This document shows, piece after piece, positions 23,598-31,550 of a DNA stretch of 64,000 nucleotides. This stretch comes from an uncultured Pelagimonas sp. GTDB taxonomy: Bacteria; Pseudomonadota; Alphaproteobacteria; Rhodobacterales; Rhodobacteraceae. Both the position numbers and the translations under genes were made by a program. Where the stretch lies: NCBI GenBank assembly GCA_947497905.1, contig CANMIH010000002.1:372001-436000 (forward strand), written 5' to 3'. Each line of letters begins with the position of its first letter. Position 1 is the first letter of the stretch. Under the pieces are notes generated by a model. That model did not search any database. It worked only from the letters and a program-made list of their open reading frames with translations, and was not told the origin of the DNA.

Positions 23598-24273
23598 GAG
23601 CCTGCGTTCAGGATCCCGTCTCGTCACGATTGGCATCGGTGCCATCGTGGCGATTTTGGCTGTGGTGGGCACTTTGCTTGTGCTGACGTTGCCGGATGCC
23701 AATGCGTTTAATGCCCGTGTCGAGCGGATCTTTGTCGAGAATGACAATCTGACCGCACAGCCCGTGGTGAAATTGCTTGAGATTCTGGCGCAGTCCGGCA
23801 CCGCCTTTGGCGACACGCTTACAAGCTACCGGATGGTCATCTTTGTTCTGTTGGTCTTTGCCGCCGCGATGCTTGTGGCCGCCCTGGTGTTTCTGGTGAT
23901 GCTTGTGGGATTGAACCGTCGCATGGCCCAGATCGAGCGTTCAGGTATCGAGGTCAGCTCGCTGGTGATTTCCCGCGAAGAGAACAAAGTCTATCTCAAC
24001 ACGATGGGTTTTAAGCTGACCGATGCCATGATGGAAACGCTGGCGGTTCTGGCTGAGGCCCGCATGGACGATGACATCCTGACCGGTGTCGAAATCGAAG
24101 CTGTGATCTCAGGGAAGGCCGAGGGAGATTGCGAAGAGGCCGCAGGCGCGACACGGATCAAACGTCTGCGCGACGGGTTGGGCAATCAGATGGTCAGTGA
24201 ACTGCTCGTGAAAAACATTGCGCGCCGCGGGTATGTGCTCGCCATCGACAAGAGCGTGATTGAAGTAGTTTAG
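23569..24273 (+). CDS. Membrane-anchored winged-helix protein (putative regulator)
   Basis: 234 residues. The ATG at 23569 is preceded by AGAGGG. TM1 is at about residues 18-41, a periplasmic loop of about 45 residues at 42-87, TM2 at 88-115, then a cytoplasmic domain. Residues about 128-228 follow the OmpR/ToxR winged-helix pattern: a strand pair with SREENKVYLNTMGFKLTDAMMETLAVLAE, a recognition region TRIKRLRDGLG, and the wing ending in NIARRGYVLAI. ToxR/CadC have the DNA-binding domain first; here it is last. DNA binding is inferred from pattern, not proven. Confidence 0.6.
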   Translation: MPVTTTSVSESLRSGSRLVTIGIGAIVAILAVVGTLLVLTLPDANAFNARVERIFVENDNLTAQPVVKLLEILAQSGTAFGDTLTSYRMVIFVLLVFAAAMLVAALVFLVMLVGLNRRMAQIERSGIEVSSLVISREENKVYLNTMGFKLTDAMMETLAVLAEARMDDDILTGVEIEAVISGKAEGDCEEAAGATRIKRLRDGLGNQMVSELLVKNIARRGYVLAIDKSVIEVV

Positions 24274-24288
24274 GTAGCGCGCGCGGGC

Positions 24289-24717
24289 TTAGTTGGCAGT
24301 CTGCGGCGTGATGCGAAATTGCCGAAGAAACTCGGGGGTAACTTTTGTCAGCGCGCAGGCCTCTTCTGTGTCGTCGGTGATCGTCATCTCGATTGGTGAG
24401 GTTACCGACAGGGCCGACTCTAGCATCCGACCAACGCCAAAAGACGTGGAGTTACCCACCAGGATCACACTGGACGCGCCTTTTTCAAACTGGCGGAGGA
24501 GCTTAGGCATACCCATCAGAGCTTTGATAATGTCAGCAAAGCTGGCTTCTATCTTAGTCACGCCGGTTGCATCGGTGAACATGCGGTGCGTGGGGTCGAA
24601 ATCAGGATGCGATGTGTAATCAAGGAAAAGCTGCTTGCCGTCGCGGACAGAAATGTTGCCATCCATGCGAAACAAGGCGATGTTTTCGTCTGAAAAGATC
24701 TGAAAACTAGTTGGCAT
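24289..24717 (-). CDS. Hypothetical cytoplasmic protein
   Basis: 142 residues from the ATG at 24717; an ATG six codons upstream is possible. There is no signal peptide or membrane segment. The alternating beta/alpha pattern (NIALFRMDGNISVRDG, then THRMFTDATGVTKIEAS, then SSVILVGNSTSFGVGRMLES) resembles STAS/SpoIIAA-like single domains, with a D-A-T turn after a strand, but similarity is too weak to assign. Convergent with the membrane winged-helix gene; 15 bp separate the two stops. Confidence 0.6.
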   Translation of the reverse strand: MPTSFQIFSDENIALFRMDGNISVRDGKQLFLDYTSHPDFDPTHRMFTDATGVTKIEASFADIIKALMGMPKLLRQFEKGASSVILVGNSTSFGVGRMLESALSVTSPIEMTITDDTEEACALTKVTPEFLRQFRITPQTAN

Positions 24718-24926
24718 TCTTGACCTTTTCATCAATCACTTGAGTGGAGAAACGGATGGCGGCTTTTAGATTGGTCGCTTCGGCGATGCTGACCCTGACT
24801 TCTCGGTTGTTGTGACAATAGTGACTTTCATCGAGTTCAGCCAGACTTCAGTGTTGTTTGTAGTCGCAGAGTTTATCCGTCACCGGCTCTGTACACTGTC
24901 GTGTTGAGTGATTATCTACCTCTCCC

Positions 24927-25400
24927 ATGGCTAAGAAACCCAAGTCCGACCCGAACTACAAGATCATCGCTGAGAACCGGCGGGCGCGTTATGATTACGC
25001 GATCGAGGATGATATTGAATGTGGGATTATTCTGACCGGATCTGAGGTCAAATCCTTGCGGGAAAACTCGGCCAATATCGCGGAAAGCTATGCTGCGGTG
25101 GAAGAGGGTGAGCTTTGGTTGGTGAACTCGTACATCGCCCCGTATGAGCGGGCGATGTTCCGCCATGAAGAACGTCGCCGTCGTAAACTCCTGGCCTCGA
25201 AAAAAGAGCTGTCGCGCATGTGGAATGACACCCAGCGCAAAGGCATGACCCTTGTGCCGCTGGTGATGTATTTCAACCATAAAGGCATGGCGAAGCTGAA
25301 GATTGGCATCGCCAAGGGCAAAAAGAATCACGACAAGCGTGAGAGTGACGCCAAACGTGATTGGGGTCGCCAGAAGCAGCGCCTGCTCAAGCAGGGTTAA
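24927..25400 (+). CDS. smpB: SmpB, tmRNA-binding protein
   Basis: 157 residues, standard size. SmpB binds tmRNA and delivers it to stalled ribosomes for trans-translation. It has [39 protein letters not shown] and a basic C-terminal tail ending [27 protein letters not shown], all characteristic. The start follows a TCTCCC-type leader with no strong ribosome binding site but matches family N-termini. No ssrA gene is seen nearby. Confidence 0.97.
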   Translation: MAKKPKSDPNYKIIAENRRARYDYAIEDDIECGIILTGSEVKSLRENSANIAESYAAVEEGELWLVNSYIAPYERAMFRHEERRRRKLLASKKELSRMWNDTQRKGMTLVPLVMYFNHKGMAKLKIGIAKGKKNHDKRESDAKRDWGRQKQRLLKQG

Positions 25401-25513
25401 TCCTTGTTCGCTGCGGGGAACCAAAGCGCAAGCTTCCCGTAAATCAATGTCTCTGATGCACCTATCTTGGTTATGCCGATCACTGGGATCGGTGCTTAAC
25501 GAGGGGTGGAACG

Positions 25514-25804
25514 ATGGAACTGTTGATTGGTCTGATTTCAGGAGCAATTGGGGGCAATGTCGCTGGCGGTGTTCTTAAGAATATCAATCAGGGCACTTTG
25601 ATCAATTCCATAGCTGGGATTGTGGGTGGCGGGCTGGGAGGGTCGATTCTCTCGATGCTTGGCGCACCGGATCTTGCGGGGGCAGCGGGCGGTGCGGCCG
25701 GTCTCGATTTCGGCTCGATTCTCACTCAGATTGCTGGCGGCGGCGTGGGGGGCGGCGCTGTTTTGGCGATCGTCAGTGTCGTGCGCAACATGATTGCAAA
25801 ATAA
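25514..25804 (+). CDS. Glycine-rich small membrane protein
   Basis: 96 residues, about 30% Gly/Ala. It has three hydrophobic, GxxxG-rich helices (LLIGLISGAIGGNVAGGVL, IAGIVGGGLGGSILSML, GGGVGGGAVLAIVSVV) separated by short polar stretches (KNINQG). GGTGG upstream of the ATG gives a ribosome binding site. A strong terminator follows. The composition resembles oligomerising small membrane proteins, holin-like or glycine-zipper proteins. Function unknown. Confidence 0.65.
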   Translation: MELLIGLISGAIGGNVAGGVLKNINQGTLINSIAGIVGGGLGGSILSMLGAPDLAGAAGGAAGLDFGSILTQIAGGGVGGGAVLAIVSVVRNMIAK

Positions 25805-25813
25805 TTGTGAAAA

Positions 25814-25839
25814 TCGGGCAGGCAAAGGTGTCTGCCCGA
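25814..25839 (+). terminator. Terminator hairpin after the glycine-rich gene
   Basis: TCGGGCAG/CTGCCCGA, 8-bp stem with GC/GT extension and 6-nt loop, 10 bp after the stop. It is preceded by GAAAA and followed by CTTG, so the T-run is weak. Confidence 0.6.
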
Positions 25840-25899
25840 CTTGCATGAACTGCCGCCCGGGCCTATTCATCAAACGTCTATTTGCTGGGGGGAAGCGAC

Positions 25900-26757
25900 A
25901 TGGCCTTTGATGATCCCAAAACACTGGTGTCCACCGAGTGGTTGGCTCAGCATTTGAAGGATCCGGATCTGCGGTTGCTGGATGCAAGCTGGTACCTTCC
26001 AGCGATGAACCGCGATGCCAAGGCCGAGTATGACGCCGCCCACATTCCCGGCGCGCGTTATTTTGACATCGACGATGTGTCGGACCATCGCTCCGAATTG
26101 CCACATATGGCGCCACCCATTGAAAAGTTCATGTCACGCCTACGGGCCATGGGGGTCGGAGATGGCCATCAGGTTGTGGTTTACGACGGCATGGGGCTTT
26201 TCTCTGCGGCCCGCGTTTGGTGGATGTTCCGCCTGATGGGGCAGGACAATATCGCCGTTCTGGATGGTGGGTTTCCGAAGTGGCAGGCCGAGGGCCGTGA
26301 GATCGAAGATCTGCCGCCGATGATCCGCGACCGCCATATGACTGTGCGCCGTCAGGCCCATCTGGTGAAGGACGTGACACAGGTGTCGGCTGCGGCGAAA
26401 CTGCAGGACGCCGAAATCATTGATGCCCGTCCCCCGGAACGGTTCCGCGGTGAAGTGGAGGAGCCGCGCGCAGGACTGCGGGCCGGTCACATTCCGGGTT
26501 CGAAAAACGTGCCCTTTACCACACTGCTCAAAGCCGACGGCACCATGAAAGATGAGGCCGCACTGCGCGCCACCTTCGAGGCGGCCGGTGTGGATCTGGC
26601 AAAGCCTGCCATCACCACCTGCGGTTCGGGCGTCACCGCCGCAGTGCTCAGCCTTGCGCTTGAGCTGATGGGCAAGCGTGACCATTCGCTATATGACGGG
26701 TCGTGGACCGAGTGGGGGCAATTCCCCACACTGCCCGTCGCCACCGGAGAAGAGTGA
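25900..26757 (+). CDS. sseA: 3-mercaptopyruvate sulfurtransferase
   Basis: 285 residues, two rhodanese domains. The C-terminal active-site loop reads CGSGVT with the catalytic Cys at residue 241, the mercaptopyruvate-sulfurtransferase type (rhodaneses have CRKGVT). It transfers sulfur from 3-mercaptopyruvate to thiols or cyanide. N-terminal motifs are LDASWYLP and HIPGARYFDID. The start ATG follows GGGGGGAAGCGAC. The stop overlaps the aminotransferase start (TGATG). Since cysteine transamination makes mercaptopyruvate, the coupling with the next gene is functionally sensible. Confidence 0.93.
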   Translation: MAFDDPKTLVSTEWLAQHLKDPDLRLLDASWYLPAMNRDAKAEYDAAHIPGARYFDIDDVSDHRSELPHMAPPIEKFMSRLRAMGVGDGHQVVVYDGMGLFSAARVWWMFRLMGQDNIAVLDGGFPKWQAEGREIEDLPPMIRDRHMTVRRQAHLVKDVTQVSAAAKLQDAEIIDARPPERFRGEVEEPRAGLRAGHIPGSKNVPFTTLLKADGTMKDEAALRATFEAAGVDLAKPAITTCGSGVTAAVLSLALELMGKRDHSLYDGSWTEWGQFPTLPVATGEE

Positions 26758-27941
26758 TGTTCGAGACTCTCAAAGAACAACCCGCAGATAAGATCCTGCA
26801 GCTGATGCAGATGTACCGCGAAGACCCACGCGAGACGAAGATCGACCTGGGTGTTGGTGTCTATAAAGACGCCAGTGGCAACACCCCGGTGATGCGCGCG
26901 GTGAAGGCCGCAGAAAAGCAGCTGTGGGAAGTTCAGGACAGCAAGGCCTATACCGGTCTGGCGGGTGACCCTGCCTTTGCCGATGCGATGATCGGTCTGG
27001 TTCTGGGCGAGGCAGTTGCGCGTGAGAACATCGCCGCCGCCGCTACACCCGGTGGCACTGGTGCAGTTCGCCAGGCCTTTGAACTGATCAAAATGGCCAA
27101 CCCGAAGGCCCGCGTCTTTGTCAGTGATCCGACCTGGCCCAACCACCTGTCGATCCTGAACTATGTTGGCATCGAAACCGTCACCTACCGCTATTTCGAT
27201 GGCGAAACTCGCGGCGTTGATTTCGATGGCATGATGGCGGATCTGGCCGATGTTACTTCGGACGACGTGGTGCTGGTGCATGGTTGCTGTCACAACCCGA
27301 CAGGCGCCAACCTGAACCTGACCCAGTGGCAAGCGGTCATTGACCTGCTGCTGGAAAAAGGCGCGACGCCGATGGTCGACATTGCCTATCAGGGCTTTGG
27401 CGACGGTCTGGAAGAAGATGCGCAGGCCGTGCGCCTGATTGCCTCGTCTGTTCCAGAATGCCTGATTGCGGCGTCCTGCTCGAAGAACTTCGGTGTGTAC
27501 CGCGAGCGCACGGGTCTGTTGATGGCGATCAGCAATGACAGCAGCCGCAAATCGCTGAACCAGCAATCGCTGAATTTCCTGAACCGTCAGAACTTTTCGT
27601 TCCCACCGGATCACGGCGCACGGGTTGTGACCATGGTTCTGAACGACCCGGCTCTGCGTGCAGATTGGGCGGCTGAGCTGGAAGAAGTACGCACCTCGAT
27701 GCTGGGTCTGCGCGAACAGATGGCGGCAGAACTGCAACGAGTGTCGGGTTCGGATCGCTTTGGTTTTATCGCCCAGCACCGTGGCATGTTCTCGCGTTTA
27801 GGCGCGGCCCCAGAGCTGGTGCAGAAACTGCGCGAGGATCATGCCATCTACATGGTCGGGGATTCGCGACTGAACATTGCCGGTTTGAACACGCAGACCG
27901 TGCCAATCCTGGCCGAAGCTATCGTCAAAGTTGGAATGTAA
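26757..27941 (+). CDS. Aromatic/aspartate aminotransferase (class I)
   Basis: 394 residues of the AspC/TyrB subfamily (PLP). The Schiff-base lysine is K243 in CSKNFGVYRERTG. Substrate and cofactor blocks include DLGVGVYKD, SDPTWPNHLSIL and CCHNPTGANLN. It transaminates aromatic or acidic amino acids with 2-oxoglutarate. Translational coupling to sseA suggests that it also, or mainly, supplies 3-mercaptopyruvate from cysteine. A strong terminator follows. Confidence 0.93.
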   Translation: MFETLKEQPADKILQLMQMYREDPRETKIDLGVGVYKDASGNTPVMRAVKAAEKQLWEVQDSKAYTGLAGDPAFADAMIGLVLGEAVARENIAAAATPGGTGAVRQAFELIKMANPKARVFVSDPTWPNHLSILNYVGIETVTYRYFDGETRGVDFDGMMADLADVTSDDVVLVHGCCHNPTGANLNLTQWQAVIDLLLEKGATPMVDIAYQGFGDGLEEDAQAVRLIASSVPECLIAASCSKNFGVYRERTGLLMAISNDSSRKSLNQQSLNFLNRQNFSFPPDHGARVVTMVLNDPALRADWAAELEEVRTSMLGLREQMAAELQRVSGSDRFGFIAQHRGMFSRLGAAPELVQKLREDHAIYMVGDSRLNIAGLNTQTVPILAEAIVKVGM

Positions 27942-27971
27942 TCCACCACTTGTGGTTCACTAGACATCTAA

Positions 27972-27995
27972 GGGGCGCTTTTTGCGCCCCTTTTT
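27972..27995 (+). terminator. Strong rho-independent terminator
   Basis: GGGGCGC-tttttt-GCGCCCC stem followed by TTTTTCT, 30 bp after the aminotransferase stop. Confidence 0.9.
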
Positions 27996-28087
27996 CTATA
28001 CCTAACAATATTGGCTGGTACTCTGGGCGAGGGGTCTTCCCCCAAGTGAGAACAGGAAAGATTTCCAGTTAGCGTTTCGGCTTGCCA

Positions 28088-28822
28088 ATGACAAATTTGA
28101 TTGCAGACGCCTTTGAAAAAATCGCGGCAACGCAGGATCCGGATGCCAGGTGGGCAGAAGCGGTCAAGTTGAGTGAAGCCTTGGGATTCACGAGCGTCTT
28201 GGTCGCAAAAGCCAATGGGACGTTGAAAGACATTCATTGGATGAACACAAATATGCCCGCTGACTGGATCGAAGAATACATCACGCAAAGCTATGTGGAT
28301 GTTGATCCGTTGGTGTCAAAATTAGCCCATGGATCGGCTTCGATGGCGTTGGCAAGCGGCCAGCTATCGCGCGAGGATGCACCGTCGGAGCGGGCTTATG
28401 ATTATGATCATGGCCTGAAAGGTGCCGGTCTTAGCACTTTGATGTGTACACATTTTGGACAGGCCAATGTGCCGGGCACCTATGTCACGCTTTGTTCGGA
28501 TACCGATATCGTAGACATGCAGCGTCAAAGTCCAATCGATCTCAAGCTGTTTTCAGCTTTGTTGTCGATCGTCATTACCGAGCCGGTGAAAGGTGTACCA
28601 AACAGCACGTTGCTTCAGACTGAGGTGGAGCTCACGGTGCGCCAGCGCGAGGTATTGTCGTTGCTGGCGGATGGGTATCAAAACGTTGGGATCTCAGAGA
28701 AGCTCGGCATAACGGAGGTTGCCGTGCGCAAACATTTTGCCGCTGCCCGGCAGGTTCTGGGGGCTGCAACGCGAGAGCAGGCCATGGCCATCGCGTTGCA
28801 AAAGGGATTGCTGTTCTTGTGA
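28088..28822 (+). CDS. LuxR-type quorum-sensing regulator (solo)
   Basis: 244 residues. The N-terminal autoinducer-binding domain (about residues 10-165) keeps the W...Y...D-P pattern (HWMNTNMPADWIEEYI, YVDVDPLV). The C-terminal LuxR helix-turn-helix is at about 180-240 (ELTVRQREVLSLLADG, VAVRKHFAAARQVLGA). No luxI-type synthase is visible in the window, so it is a LuxR solo. The ATG at 28088 is preferred over a TTG two codons earlier. Convergent with the ABM gene, with only 1 bp between stops. Confidence 0.88.
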   Translation: MTNLIADAFEKIAATQDPDARWAEAVKLSEALGFTSVLVAKANGTLKDIHWMNTNMPADWIEEYITQSYVDVDPLVSKLAHGSASMALASGQLSREDAPSERAYDYDHGLKGAGLSTLMCTHFGQANVPGTYVTLCSDTDIVDMQRQSPIDLKLFSALLSIVITEPVKGVPNSTLLQTEVELTVRQREVLSLLADGYQNVGISEKLGITEVAVRKHFAAARQVLGAATREQAMAIALQKGLLFL

Positions 28823-28823
28823 C

Positions 28824-29168
28824 CTAGCGATGCGCCGCCTTGCTGTCTGTGGGAACCTCAGCGCGATCCTCTAACGTATAGTCGCGCAAAACCTGTGCCA
28901 CGCGTATACGGTAGGCCTCGAAAATTCCCCCACGGCCTTTGCTTTGGGCGGTGCGGTGATCCGAGCGGTTGCGCCAGTTGGCCACCGCTGCTTCATCTTC
29001 GAAAAAACTTAGCGACAGAAGTTTTCCCGGGTTGGACAGGCTTTGAAACCGTTCAACCGAGATGAAGCCAGGCACCTGTGCCAGTTCGTCTTTCAGGCCT
29101 GCGGCGATATCGAGATAGCTGTCCATTTGCCCGTCTTTGGGGTGAACTTCGAAAATAACGGCGATCAT
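28824..29168 (-). CDS. Antibiotic biosynthesis monooxygenase-type protein
   Basis: 114 residues, a dimeric ferredoxin-like alpha/beta barrel (ABM domain): MIAVIFEVHPKDGQMDSYLDIAAGLKDEL, then FISVERFQSLSNPGKLLSLSFFEDEAAVANWRNRSDHR. Members include heme-degrading and quinone-forming oxygenases and detoxifying proteins. The substrate is unknown. Its start overlaps the stop of the NIPSNAP gene (ATGA), so the two form an operon. Confidence 0.82.
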   Translation of the reverse strand: MIAVIFEVHPKDGQMDSYLDIAAGLKDELAQVPGFISVERFQSLSNPGKLLSLSFFEDEAAVANWRNRSDHRTAQSKGRGGIFEAYRIRVAQVLRDYTLEDRAEVPTDSKAAHR

Positions 29169-29488
29169 GTGGCTGTCCCATGTGGTGAAGAGGCCAGCTT
29201 TAAGAACGTACGATCCTCACGCAAGATGAACTTCTCGCTCTGCGCAAATTCATAGTTTTCGCGCCCAAGTGGATCTTGGGCCAAACGCGCCCGGTATTCT
29301 TCGTAGTCTGCGAGGCTGGCAATGTTATAGATGCCGTAGGCCAGAGTGCTGGAACCCTCGTGTGGGGCATAATATCCGATTAAGTCGGCCCCGTTGCGCG
29401 GAATGGCTTGCCCCCAGTTCTGGGCGTAGCGCTCGAATTGAGCCCGTTTTGTCGGGTCGATCTGGTAGCGAATGACACAGGTCAGCAT
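29165..29488 (-). CDS. NIPSNAP-family protein
   Basis: 107 residues, one NIPSNAP domain (ferredoxin-like): LTCVIRYQIDPTKRAQFERYAQNW, LIGYYAPHEGSSTLAYGIYNIASLADYEEYRARL. Function of bacterial members is poorly known. It is first gene of a pair with the ABM protein and divergent from an ArsR-type regulator 84 bp away, which probably controls the pair. Confidence 0.85.
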   Translation of the reverse strand: MLTCVIRYQIDPTKRAQFERYAQNWGQAIPRNGADLIGYYAPHEGSSTLAYGIYNIASLADYEEYRARLAQDPLGRENYEFAQSEKFILREDRTFLKLASSPHGTAT

Positions 29489-29572
29489 GGAAGATCCTTT
29501 CGAAAGTAAGGTCTAGGTCGGATGCCGGTATAGGTGGTTGCGCGGCGCAAATGCTTCGGTCATGATCGAAGT

Positions 29573-30274
29573 ATGAAAGCAGGCCCAAACATAGCGATGG
29601 TCGCGGCGTTGATCGGGGATCCGGCGCGCGCGAATATTTTGACGGCATTGATGTCGGGCAAAGCTCTGACAGCGACCGAGCTTGCCAGCGAGGCAGGCAT
29701 AACCCCGCAAACCGCAAGCAGTCATCTCGCGCGGTTGGAAGACGGGGGACTCGTGGTCACACGGCGACAGGGCCGCCACAAATATGTGTCTCTGGCCTCG
29801 GATCAGGTTGCCGCTGTTCTTGAAGGGTTGATGGGGCTCACCGCCCGAGCAGGGCACCTGCGCACGCGCACGGGACCCAAAGAGATGGCGCTGCGCGAGG
29901 CGCGGGTGTGTTACAACCATCTGGCCGGGGACCGTGGTGTGCAGATGTATGATGCCCTGTTCGCCTCAGCCTATCTTCGTCTGGAGCATGAAGAGCCTGT
30001 TTTGACTGAGGCCGGCGCCGTATGGGCCACAGAGTTTGGAATTGATCTGGGAAGGCTGCGCAAATCCCGTGCGCCGCTTTGCAAATCTTGTCTTGATTGG
30101 AGCGAGCGCCGCAGTCACCTTGCCGGAAGTCTGGGGCGCGCTTTGTTTTCGCAGATGAGTGAACGAGGCTGGATGCATCGCGATGCCAACAGCCGAGTGG
30201 TGCGATTTACACCCATCGGGCGGCAGTGCTTTGATCAGATGTTTCGAATTTCTTCCGAGACGGCATTGGATTGA
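29573..30274 (+). CDS. ArsR-family regulator with C-terminal extension
   Basis: 233 residues. The N-terminal ArsR winged helix (about 1-95) shows NIAMVAALIGDPARANILTALMSGKALTATELASEAGITPQTASSHLARLEDGG. The extra 130 residues include CKSCLDWSERRSHLAGSLG, typical of the larger ArsR subfamily (YceK/DUF-type tail), with the Cys pair as a possible sensor. The start ATG at 29573 gives the normal N-terminus. Divergent from NIPSNAP/ABM. Confidence 0.88.
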   Translation: MKAGPNIAMVAALIGDPARANILTALMSGKALTATELASEAGITPQTASSHLARLEDGGLVVTRRQGRHKYVSLASDQVAAVLEGLMGLTARAGHLRTRTGPKEMALREARVCYNHLAGDRGVQMYDALFASAYLRLEHEEPVLTEAGAVWATEFGIDLGRLRKSRAPLCKSCLDWSERRSHLAGSLGRALFSQMSERGWMHRDANSRVVRFTPIGRQCFDQMFRISSETALD

Positions 30275-30357
30275 TATGCCAGCGGCGGTTGCACGGGGCC
30301 TAGTGTAAAAAGGGATTTTGTCCTAAGGGGGCAGAGGCCTACCATGTGCAAGGATCT

Positions 30358-31425
30358 ATGATGACGAAGCCATTTTCTTTCGTAACGGTCGTTCACTCCG
30401 GTGAAGTGCCCCTGCTGAAGTTGCAGGCACGCGGCCTTGCCAAACATCTTGCACCTGATCTTGTGGAGGACATCCTCGTCTTGATTAACGATCGAGACGA
30501 AGATGCGGTGCGCCGCGAGATCGAGCCTTTGCGGGCCGCCTATGGAGATCTCGGTGAAAAGCTTCGAATTTTGGGTCCAAAAGATGTATTTGGCCAAAAG
30601 CCTCTGCGTCTGAACCTGTCTCAGCGGATCCGCCTTTCGATGGCTCAGTCCAATCTGTTTGCCCCCTTCCGCGTTTGGACGGGCTGGAAGGGGAATTGGG
30701 GATGGGCGGTACAGCAGGCGATGAAGCTGGCGGCAGGATATGTGGCCGACGGTCGCTATTGCGTCATTCTCGACTGTAAAAACATTCCTGTGCGCCCCCT
30801 GACGCTGGATGATTTTGTGGCACACGATGGACGCCCCAAGGCACATCTGCAGACACCTGGAAAGCTGCACAACCGCTGGCTCCCAGCGTCTCTGCGAGCA
30901 GTGGGGCTTTCGCCAAGGACGCAGGCCTATACGCCTCTGACGCAGTTTGTGACCCCCTGGGTTGTTGAGACTGAGTTTCTCAAAGACGCCTGTGCCCACG
31001 TCGAGGCGCGCCGTGGGCCAATCGAAGCGCTGTTCAGTGTCCGCAGCATGAACGCCGCCCTTTGGCCAGTGTTCAATTATACCGAGTTCATGATGCTCAA
31101 CGCCTATGCTTTCCTCTCAAATCCCGGCGGGGTCGAAGCCGTGTTTGCGGATGATGTTTTGCTCAGCACCGGCGTACACGCCGCATCGTCAGAAACCGAA
31201 ATTGACAACTGGCTGACCCAAGCGGCTCAGCCAAGTACAAAGATGATCGGGTTACACTCCGGTGTGGCCGGCGTGTTGGCTGAGAAAAACACCAAGCGCC
31301 TATCCGGTGTGTTGATCGATCAAGGTGTCATTGAGGAACCGGGGGAACTCACAGTGGTTCTCAACGAACTCCAAAACCGCAACAGCAAGCGGATCAAACA
31401 GGCAAACAAGCGCCGGGCGGCGTAA
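30358..31425 (+). CDS. DUF6492-like putative glycosyltransferase
   Basis: 355 residues. The layout resembles the DUF6492 group: an N-terminal beta-alpha start SFVTVVHSGEVPLLKLQARGL, then GWAVQQAMKLAAGYVADGRYCVILDCKNIPVRPL with a D-x-K/D-x-D-like turn, and FNYTEFMMLNAYAF. These are features of nucleotide-sugar-dependent transferases. A role in surface glycan synthesis is guessed from family only. AGGA lies 6 nt before the ATG at 30358. Isolated gene. Confidence 0.6.
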   Translation: MMTKPFSFVTVVHSGEVPLLKLQARGLAKHLAPDLVEDILVLINDRDEDAVRREIEPLRAAYGDLGEKLRILGPKDVFGQKPLRLNLSQRIRLSMAQSNLFAPFRVWTGWKGNWGWAVQQAMKLAAGYVADGRYCVILDCKNIPVRPLTLDDFVAHDGRPKAHLQTPGKLHNRWLPASLRAVGLSPRTQAYTPLTQFVTPWVVETEFLKDACAHVEARRGPIEALFSVRSMNAALWPVFNYTEFMMLNAYAFLSNPGGVEAVFADDVLLSTGVHAASSETEIDNWLTQAAQPSTKMIGLHSGVAGVLAEKNTKRLSGVLIDQGVIEEPGELTVVLNELQNRNSKRIKQANKRRAA

Positions 31426-31550
31426 GCTGCCCTGCCGTCATGTCACAAAACCAGCGTAAGACTTGGCTTGCTATCCAAATGCGACGATAATAATTTGACC
31501 ACTTGGACAAAATCTTTCCACCTCCTGCGGAACTGATGAAGGAGCGGAGC

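Noticed and set aside
26487-27779. 430-codon open frame on the minus strand opposite the aminotransferase
   Set aside because: Shadow of a well-conserved PLP enzyme with catalytic Lys on the plus strand; composition without hydrophobic core pattern.
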